Assembly (NCBI GenBank): GCA_947623455.1
Contig: OX392534.1
Coordinates: forward strand, 6,086,001 to 6,150,000
DNA from: Mimachlamys varia
Taxonomy: Eukaryota; Mollusca; Bivalvia; Pectinida; Pectinidae
DNA length: 64,000 nucleotides
Direction of reading: 5' to 3'
This document shows, in pieces, positions 55,842-64,000 of this stretch; positions within the stretch are counted from its first letter, which is position 1, and each line of letters opens with the position of its first letter. A program made the translations under genes and the position numbers. The notes below the pieces were generated by a model. The model saw nothing but the letters and a program-made list of their open reading frames with translations, made no database searches and had not been told where the DNA came from.

Positions 55842-58800
55842 CTAAAACGAAAAACAAATGGTTGTAATTACATGTGAAGTTGAACTGTCTTACAAACGTT
55901 TAACTTGTCTAAACAGAACAGACAGTTTACGAAACCAGAGAGGTGAACGGAAGGTGCTAAACAGTTGATTTTCATCTTCAATAAATATCAAATTAAATTT
56001 ACTTATTTGCATTTTCTTCCTGTCAATCCATGTTAAAATATATCTTTTATTTACAACAAGAAGTGTTGTCTGCCGCTAGACATCCAACATAGCAGGTATA
56101 TTGTTGCATTACAAACTTTTAAAGGACAAACATTGTTTTACAATAAAAAGTATCAGAAGCATTGTATTGTAAACAAAAGATTGTATTACATTGTATTATA
56201 AACATTGTATCATGAAGATTGTGCCATAAACAAAACATTGAATAAGAAACATTATTTTATAAACAAATCATCGCTTAAGAAACATTGTATTATAATGAAA
56301 ACACTGTATAACATTTATTATTAACAAAACAGTGTATAACATTGAATTATAAATAAACCAATGTTTAAGAAACATTGTTTTACAGACATATTATGTAAGA
56401 AATGGTCCAACAGAATAAAACAATTGTTTATATCACATTAAATTTGCAGTGATTATATTTTGTGCAGCCTGATACGTTTACAACCGATTTATTTTCAGCT
56501 ATGAATTTCATCTTTTTTTTTAGAAATATCCACGAGGGAATATATCTGCGAGTTGAGGACAGTTGATGAATTGACACTTACACTGTCCTCTGTTTTATAC
56601 TCGGGTTTGTAAGAAAGGATTTGTTTGACAGATACCAAGTGGTTCCTCCAGGCTGCTATGTGTAGGGGCGTGTTTCCTCCCTGTCAAAAAACAATATATG
56701 TTAGTGTCATGTGAAGCAATTACGCAGAATGTTGCACAGGTGGTTGTTTCCGCAGTAATAAAAACGTTAATAACGATATATATATTCAGCATAGCCATGG
56801 TTGAATAAAACCGTTTTGATTGGGAGAAACGACAGTTTATGAAGACAACTTAAAGGTAACGTAAGACCGATAAGGTGTTATAATCACATATAAAAAGTCA
56901 ATAAAACATAATACTTTAACCAAGTCTACTTTAATATTGAAATAATATATTGAGCAATTTTGTTTAAATTTTCTTGTTTTTATAACTATGTGCATGTATC
57001 AAAAGAGCAAAGTGATTACTTCCGAAATCACACGTTGCCTTCGTGTTGCAAATACATATCAACAATTTATACATGTACACCACTTAGGATTGCAATTTAC
57101 AATAAATCTACTGTAATTACAAGTAAAGACAGTTAGATTTATAGATAGAGAATCATATACTTAATATTTTACTTTCTGAAAAACTTGCGGTCCATCGTTT
57201 GTAAAAATGAATGACTTAAGTAAAGATACTATTTTCTTTTAATTTAAAAACACGTGAAAAAAGTCCGCAACAGATTCAAAACAAAACTCGGGAAAGGTCA
57301 CCCATACTGATTGTGTGGTATATAACCCATACCGTGTGGTACGTCACACATACTGTTATTAGGTTAATCACACATACTGTGTGGTACGTCACATTCACTG
57401 TGTGGTACTTCACCGATACTGTGTTGCACGTCACACATACTGTGTGGTACGTCACCCATACTCACCATTGTTCGTCCCGTACATTTTGTCAAAAGTGTGA
57501 CACATCGTGCGAGGAAATCAATGTACAATAAACGTTAAGCTTCAGCATTGTAAAATTACACAATTATGTGAAGGCACATTGGGAGTTTACTGAAGGAACA
57601 GACAACTGGCACGTGAATGACGTCAGCATCAACATAAGTGAAATCAACATCATTCAAAACAAACGGACATCCTCACAGTATTCAGACACAAAGACTTCTC
57701 GCCAACGTACGAAGACATTGCTTTGAGTGACACATATTATATTTAGTACATGCTTACCCAGTGAGGCCGCTTATATAATGAATGTGATTCTGAGATCACG
57801 GAATCCTGTCAATATTGTATTCAATACCATAAATTCAAGGCTTCGCAGTGATAGTTTAAGCTGGTAATCAGCGATTCAACTCTCATCGTATAAACATTTG
57901 TATTAGAGTTAACATAACCTCGTCAGTAGAGCTCTTAATTCATGCAATGAGGAAAATATCAAAATATAATGTTCTATCTTTGGTTTTCTGCTATATCGAA
58001 AATATATGTTCTTTTCATTAAAATATTTATCTTCAACAAAATATGAAATGAATTTGAAAATTAAACCGAAATTTATATTATAGTTTATAAATAGAAATAC
58101 ATAAATCACTTATAATGTGAATCTTGAACTCTTGTTTAACATTTGCAGTAATATTCATATTATTTTAAAACTTCTTAGATGTGTTTTCAAATGAATTATA
58201 GAATCATAAATTAGTCACAGCAATCTTCGTAGGAGTGAAGGAATAGTTGGAAGACAACAACACATCTTCTTATAGTGTAAACCCAAAGTACAGGCAAATA
58301 AATAATAACCAAAGTCATATCGAGTATATCATATCGAAAAAAATGAAGCATAGAGAAATACTTATTTAAAACATTTACCAGGAGTTTGTGACAGACAAAA
58401 TAATGATATGATATCAGTTTATTTACAATATATCTGTTAATAGATTTAATCTTAAAGGCCCAATATACGTAATTTCGGCAAAACTTGAAACGAAACTCAA
58501 GCCTAATAACTTTTTATATTTATAGATTTAGTTAAGAATAAATGATATCAACAATATTCAAAATGAATTCTTTCGCGGTTACCGGTACAGCAGCAACTGA
58601 AACTCGGTATTTGTATACACGACTCCATTTTGAACGGTCTTCTAACTTCGGCTTGTTGTTGAAGTGGGCCCCACCTGAATTATTTTCAATTTTTGGATTC
58701 TTGGTTTCTTGTTAGTTACCGCTCAGTTTTACTTCGTTTTAGGCTTATTTTTGCATGGTTATCAACTGCATTTCTTTTCATAATTTTTCAGAATCACGAC

Positions 58801-61800
58801 AAAATTCCTGAAGTTACGTATATTGAGCCTTTAACGACGAACAAAAAAATAAACGGGGAAATCTGACAACAGTTGGCAGAAAATGGCAGAAAGGATACAT
58901 AGAATTTTGGTTATTTCTGAAAAGGTAAGCATTTTCAAGAATATCAGTTATCCTACACTATCTTAAAAAATTCCTATTCTGTTCTATGAGAAGATGTACT
59001 AAGTTGATGAAAGTATACGGTGGTTCATTAACTAATAAAAATCACAAGAGCTATATATAATACACGCACTATCAGCTCCAGTTAAATTACTGATGCTTAT
59101 CACAAGTAGAACTTGGTCAATTGAAGTCTATACAATCATGCATAGGTACCAGCCAGGATATCATAGTTATCAAAACCAAAGGTGATCATATCATAGCAGA
59201 ATTATCCAAAATCCTACTATCAGACAGATATAAAGCTGACCCTGACCATGATGATAGATTTGAGTGGCCGCCTTAAATACAGAAATGTTAGTATTGACAG
59301 GTTATAAGCATGAGATGGTTAACGCCACTTCTTGACCATTTTCACCACTGACTTCGTTAAAAATGCAGGTTTACAAAACACATAATAAACATTATATCAA
59401 AGAGGATAATTGAATAAAGCAAACAGAATGGGGTGTAAGTACAATTTACCAGTTTTGGTAAACGCGATCTTTACATATGTTCAGGAAGGAAAAATGAAAA
59501 AGAAAAAGAAAGCTGTTGAAATATCTAGGTTAATATAAAATGGTTTCACAAAAGCCCAAAAGTGTTCTATTACCTGGTCATGATCATCATCCTTTATTGG
59601 AATTAAAACAAATCAAACACATAGTTATATCAATACAATTATAAAGTTCAACGATTAATTAACTTGTTATTAAAAATGTATTTATAAATATGAAAAAAAA
59701 CTACCTCATAAAAAATCAAATTCTAAAAGCGGATCTGATGAACAAAAAATGCTTACTCTTCCGTGCTCAAGTATGGATTCTGTGTTCAAAGATGACGTAA
59801 CACACAGATCTGTTGCACCTCTTAAATTTAGTAATAGATACAGTATTCCTAAATAATGAATTCAAATCTACTTCATTGAAACCCGATTAAATCACGTCAA
59901 ACGATCATTAAGCCAAATAAAAACAACGATTTGTTTGTGTTTTGAGTCTCTTCATTTTGTTTCTAAACACGAATATATTGTGATTTATGATCGATTTTGT
60001 TACTAATTTATAACTTAAACAAGAAATCTGACTTGAGTACAAAATCCATGCTTGAGTATGAGAATTGTTTCTCTCGTACTCTTTTAAGGGTTTCCGTGTA
60101 AATCTTTCCTTTGTTCATATTTTGTCCCTAGTTTAACCGATCGGATTATGGTTTTGTTAACGCTTCTGTTTTCTCTGATTTATTTTTCTGATTAAATCAA
60201 TATGCATGAACATACCTCTAGAGCCTTTATGTTGATATCGGCTCCCTTGTCCATCAGAAGTTTGATTATAGTCTTCCTCTTGTTGGCGTCACCGTTCATA
60301 ACGGCCAGGTGAATCGGATACAAACCAATCTATAAAAACCATAGTTATACAATAATGTAACAGTTGTATCTATTATATATGATAATATTACAACAATGTA
60401 GCGCAGACGATGATCATCCATTCGAGATTAAATTTTGTCTGTGGGTTCTATCGTGTGCATGTACTTTTGTCTATTTTTTATGTTCTTTAAATTCAGATTT
60501 GATTTCTAAAAAACATGTTCAATAATGACGTAACACACATATGTTGCACCTTTTAAATTAAGTAATAGATAAAGTATGCCGAAAAAATAATTGCAATGCA
60601 TAATACAGCTTTTTCGTCCCTCTAGCTGTCGTCAGTAAAATAATATAATTCGTCCTTCTAGGCCTCGTCAATGAAATATTATAATTTAAGAAAAAGATAC
60701 TACATATAATGAACTTTCCGTTTTGTTGCTAATTAGGACTATTGAATTCATCAGAAGCCATTGATGACAAAGATGATACCTCGTTCGGCTTGTTAACATC
60801 TGCGTTAGGGTCATTGAGGGCAGCCATAAACTCATCGTCCCCCTCCGCTAGCTCCTCCAGTGCGCTCTCGTTCAGCGACTACAATACCGAGTCAGGTCAG
60901 AGCAATCAGTAACTAACAGTGGTTTCATAACTGAACGTGACGTCAGAAGCCTACTGCTCAATTAATCTACTTAACAAAAAATATATAACGTCATCGAGTT
61001 TCAAGTTGATAACTCATTTATCGCTAAGTAACATAGTAACATAACCCATGGTTCATCGCTAAGTAACATAGTAATATAACTCATGGTTCATCGCTAAGTA
61101 ACATAGTAATATAACTCATGGTTCATCGCTAAGTAACATAGTAACATAACTCATTTATCGCTAAGTAACACAGTAATATAACTCATGGTTCATCGCTAAG
61201 TAACATAGTAACATAACCCATTTATCGCTAAGTAACATAGTAATATAATTTTACGTCAAACCTTCAGCAAATGAAAAAAAATGAATTATCTGAAAATTAA
61301 GCAATTTTCTAACTAAATATTTCTCATTTGATGATATATAACTTCTACTAATAAAAACCCTGTTTTACAACCTTAAAGACAAATACTTACCTGGAAAATA
61401 CTAAATTAAAGAGGTTAAACGAGCAACGAAATGTTGCTATACAGCAAATAATAGGTTATGGAACCACAGAATGGATAATGCCCTATTTTTTCCAAATATA
61501 TTGGATATGAAGCTTTAAATGACAATCAGATAGAGACCTATAAGTGTTTATATTGATAAGTGGTAAAGACAGATAAAGGGATGAATAGAATCGCACTTGT
61601 ATTAACAATTCAATGAGATGAATTTGAAGTATTAGTAAAAGTTCATGCATATTCAACAGTTTGTTATGTTAATCACAAATAAGTAAATAATCACCTTATC
61701 TATATAAAAAAAAATCTCAAATGATCACTACCAGTAATCAATTACAAAGAGATAGAGATAGGTCCGGAGACTACATGTACAAATATATAACTACTCTATA

Positions 61801-63765
61801 TTGTCTATCATGGTAGAGTGATAACAATAGGAAACGGAACAATGTTGATAATTCGGGGACAACGATCAGATAATATGGAAAGAAAACTGTCTTGTAAAAA
61901 GACAACTTTTGCATATCTGGACACATTAAAATAGTTTGATTCAAACCATTTTCGGAGCTGAACTATTTAATTATTTATTACGAACAATGGATAATGTGTT
62001 GTTCACTGTTAAAACAATATGTTACCATATCGGTCGGTAGGCATTGTGATATAGTGGAGAAGGCATTGGTTACTCTTACCACATTAAAAACCACAGAAAC
62101 ATAAGTAGGGAAAAAAACACAAAAACATAGTTAGCTAAACGGTTGCAGTCTTCTATATAATAAACATTTTATTGTGCCTAAAACAAACCAGTCAAACCAT
62201 CCACACAAATTATCGACCACTCTCTAGTGAGAGGCACCCCGCTTTTGTTGGAAGCGGTCGTGAACATACAGTGAGCATGCTGTAAGTGACGGAAATAAGC
62301 TCCCGATTCTCGTACTGGGTCGCTAGATGGGAGCATGGTTATTTAATCAATCCGATGCCAACTTTTATTTTCCTAACAAAATATATAACCTACGGGTAAA
62401 TTATTTCTATTGTTATATTATTCCAGCAAATGTGAACAGAACGGAAATTGAAATCTTGATTAAAATCGTTTAATGTTATTTTTAGTTTAGACCGCAAAAT
62501 AATTCTTCATTTTCGAAATATAACCAACAGATATTCATAATATCAAAACCCAAGCTATTATTAATATTTTCTTTTGCCCTTTTCGACTTCAATAAGAAAC
62601 AATTCTACAAACTATAAAGCATAATGAATAATATAAAATACAAACGATTTAAAGAAATTTTGAAGAATATATCATAGAATGCCCTAAGTTGGAGCAAATA
62701 AATAAATATAAATAGCAGGTATTCGTATTATTGGTTCGAGTTCAATGAATAAACTTTATGACAGGAAAGAAAAGTTATGAATTTGAAATAGCATGGACAA
62801 ATATCGATTGTAGACGTATGCAGGACGTGAACATTTTATCTATTTAGTCCAGCATCCATTAGTTTACTTGTTTATCTAAACAGCAAACCCCCTTAACCAA
62901 GAACAGCAAGCACATCATTTCTGGATTGGTCACGATTCTGTGTTATTGTACAACCTTCTACCTGACCTAGATGTTTTACGATTTAAACAATACGAACTCT
63001 CCATTACCCATTTACCTCAATATCGACGTCATAATTCTGAACGAAAATCAAATCGTAAAAAATCAAATACAATTAACAAGATGATATACATCCTCCTAGT
63101 AGCACCAAGAAGGTTGTTCTCGTGATCGTGAACCATTCATACATTTATAGAGTATCGACTAATGTTTAGGGTTTTGTTAATAAATACAAAGAGATAATGT
63201 TTTTGCTGTAAATACGGAAGAATAACATTATAGAGATAAGTCAATTAATTTTATTATAACATGAATGGATTGAGTAATTTATTTATGTTAGAAAACAAAA
63301 TATATAAACATTGTAAAAAGGAAGAATTGAGTAAATCTCCTAAATATACACCCAATACATAACCGACTTCTCTAAATAGTAACTAACAATGGTCGAATCT
63401 CTCCCAGAACAAAACAAATGTTACTGGTATGAAATAAATGTACTTTAAATGACTATTTGGGTGGGATGGACCATTCCCAGAAAACAAAGCTAACAAAAAA
63501 CTATGTTCGAACGGTTATAGAAAGGGTCAGGCCATTAGATACATAACAACATATGGAATTGTAGCAAGTGACACTAGTTTATCCCATTATGTTCTAATAA
63601 TAATGAGGAAAATGATTACGTTTTAAATGTAAAAATCAGGTTCAGGTCATTCTTACTGATAAAAAAGAACAACAATGAACACTGTGCATGCGATTATATT
63701 CAAATTTGCAAAGAACACGTGATCTTGTTTTCTTCTTTTTACAATCTTACTTGAACATCATCCAT
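55707..63765 (-). CDS. Small ankyrin-repeat protein with C-terminal CaaX box (gene-level, 5 exons)
   Basis: Exons in transcript order: 63765-63751, 60878-60780, 60329-60216, 56680-56582, 55841-55707. All junctions are phase 0 and total 462 nt, 153 residues plus stop. An acidic N-terminus (ALEELAEGDDEFMAAL) precedes about three ankyrin repeats: IGLYPIHLAV..LLMDKGADIN, GGNTPLHIAAWRNH and DGKTARDIAEENGF. A lysine/glutamate-rich tail ends KSKSCTIL, a CaaX motif; final Leu favours geranylgeranylation. This predicts a membrane-anchored ankyrin adaptor. I do not recognise a named orthologue. The first exon is the weakest call. Confidence 0.78.
56100..56420. repeat. Degenerate AT-rich tandem repeat in ankyrin intron
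   Basis: Recurring AAACATTGTATTATAAACAA-like units of about 27 bp, heavily diverged; between ankyrin exons A5 and A4. Confidence 0.6.
56582..56680 (-). CDS. Ankyrin gene exon A4 (ankyrin repeat)
   Basis: Acceptor TTTTTGACAG, donor GACAGT|GTAAGT, phase 0 at both ends. It encodes GGNTPLHIAAWRNHLVSVKQ and ILSYKPEYKTEDS. TPLHIAA is the ankyrin core motif. Confidence 0.9.
57300..57465. repeat. About 21-bp tandem repeat in ankyrin intron
   Basis: Seven or eight copies of CACATACTGTGTGGTACGTC with substitutions. Confidence 0.8.
58452..58834. mobile_element. TTAA-flanked MITE, copy 2 (piggyBac-like), opposite orientation
   Basis: Flanked by TTAA (58452-58455, 58831-58834), ends AGGCCCAATATACGTAA and TTACGTATATTGAGCCT. 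Internal blocks match copy 1 in reverse, e.g. CGGTTACCGGTACAGCAG and CTCCATTTTGAAC. In the ankyrin intron between A4 and A3. Confidence 0.8.
59788..59863 (-). repeat. Truncated hammerhead-family repeat (ribozyme lost)
   Basis: Retains only the family body (GATGACGTAACACACAGATC, TTAGTAATAGATACAGTAT); the helix and core part is missing. Confidence 0.65.
60085..60180 (+). mobile_element. Solo tail of the Penelope-like element
   Basis: Plus-strand TTTCCGTGTAAATCTTTCCT, TTTGTCCCTAGTTTAACCGA and GTTAACGCTTCTGTTTTCTC match the tail, with decay; about 35 bp from ankyrin exon A3. Confidence 0.58.
60216..60329 (-). CDS. Ankyrin gene exon A3 (ankyrin repeat)
   Basis: Acceptor GTTTTTATAG, donor CTAGAG|GTATGT, phase 0 at both ends. 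It encodes IGLYPIHLAVMNGDANKRKT and IIKLLMDKGADINIKALE, one ankyrin repeat with a slightly extended loop. Confidence 0.9.
60524..60680 (-). repeat. Decayed hammerhead-family repeat with two tandem partial cores
   Basis: The minus strand has CTGACGA..GGGACGAAAAAGCTGTA (core 1, helix II degraded) and, just upstream in transcript sense, TTGACGAGGCCTAGAAGGAC then GAA (core 2, two core bases changed). Two adjacent cores suggest a former tandem insertion. In the ankyrin intron between A3 and A2, sense. Confidence 0.62.
60780..60878 (-). CDS. Ankyrin gene exon A2 (acidic N-terminus)
   Basis: Acceptor GGTATTGTAG, donor AACGAG|GTATCA, phase 0 at both ends. It encodes SLNESALEELAEGDDEFMAA and LNDPNADVNKPNE, whose end looks like the tail of a degenerate ankyrin repeat. 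Confidence 0.82.
61010..61250. repeat. 33-35-bp tandem repeat in ankyrin intron
   Basis: About seven copies of ATCGCTAAGTAACATAGTAA then TATAACTCATGGTTC, some lacking GGTTC. Confidence 0.9.
61260..63745. other. Long ankyrin-gene intron, AT-rich
   Basis: Nothing recognisable beyond AT-rich sequence between exon A2 and the candidate micro-exon at 63751-63765. Confidence 0.4.
63751..63765 (-). CDS. Candidate 15-nt start micro-exon of the ankyrin gene
   Basis: Minus-strand acceptor TTCTATTACAG is followed directly by ATG, four further codons (MDDVQ) and donor CAA|GTAAGA, phase 0, which joins in frame to SLNESALEEL. An acceptor before the ATG implies a 5'UTR exon outside the window. Confidence 0.5.
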
Positions 63766-64000
63766 CTGTAATAGAACGCACCAACAAATATCTTATCACG
63801 TATGTCTATGTCAATCTACCCATTACATAAATCCAATGCTAAATTAATTGCTACATATATATATATACATCTGAAGCTAGTATTGCAAAGATTAAATTCC
63901 TCTCAAGCCCATATAATAAAAATAATAATAAGACATATAGTACTCTGATGTATAGTACCAAAACATTCGGATACCAGATACACTGTATGTTGTATTATAA

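Overview
This is animal nuclear DNA: intron-rich, about one third GC by eye, with GT-AG splice sites and no operons. The gene content (a TBK1/IKK-epsilon-type kinase, CLN8, a GH29 alpha-L-fucosidase and a small ankyrin protein), the abundant Penelope-like retroelement debris and the hammerhead-ribozyme repeats suggest a marine lophotrochozoan, most likely a bivalve mollusc. The phylum is inferred; the genes themselves are clear.

Layout. (1) 851-25999, + strand: 17 exons of a TBK1/IKBKE-like kinase. Exons were assigned by reading frame, splice sites and family similarity; all phases agree and give 695 codons plus stop. Only the first coding exon (about 30 residues) is missing, beyond the left edge. 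(2) 28477-29313, + strand: an intact single-exon CLN8. (3) 32339-51774, - strand: a complete eight-exon alpha-L-fucosidase of 480 aa with signal peptide, spread over about 19 kb by satellites in its introns. (4) 55707-63765, - strand: a small five-exon ankyrin-repeat protein (about 153 aa) ending in a CaaX box. CLN8 and the fucosidase converge.

The non-coding part is unusually rich in tandem arrays (units of about 21 to 115 bp) and in mobile-element debris: Penelope-like reverse-transcriptase fragments and tails, a TTAA-flanked MITE present twice, other inverted-repeat elements, a tRNA-derived SINE and a roughly 145-bp family carrying a type I hammerhead ribozyme.

Two signals stand out. First, six arrays in two unrelated genes on opposite strands are each built from the 3' end of a coding exon, its 5' splice site and the first intron bases, and each extends only in the direction of transcription. 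They create rows of duplicated splice donors (TBK1 exons at 851, 7201, 8716 and 12824; fucosidase exons ending at 48302 and 44982). In one, the fucosidase exon itself seems to have gained one 27-bp unit (9 residues). Second, a hammerhead ribozyme with an intact core lies in sense orientation in a fucosidase intron (44074-44117), and the three further intragenic members of its family are also in sense orientation.

Long open frames inside the arrays (up to 1005 codons) result from repeat lengths divisible by three or stop-free units and are not annotated as genes.
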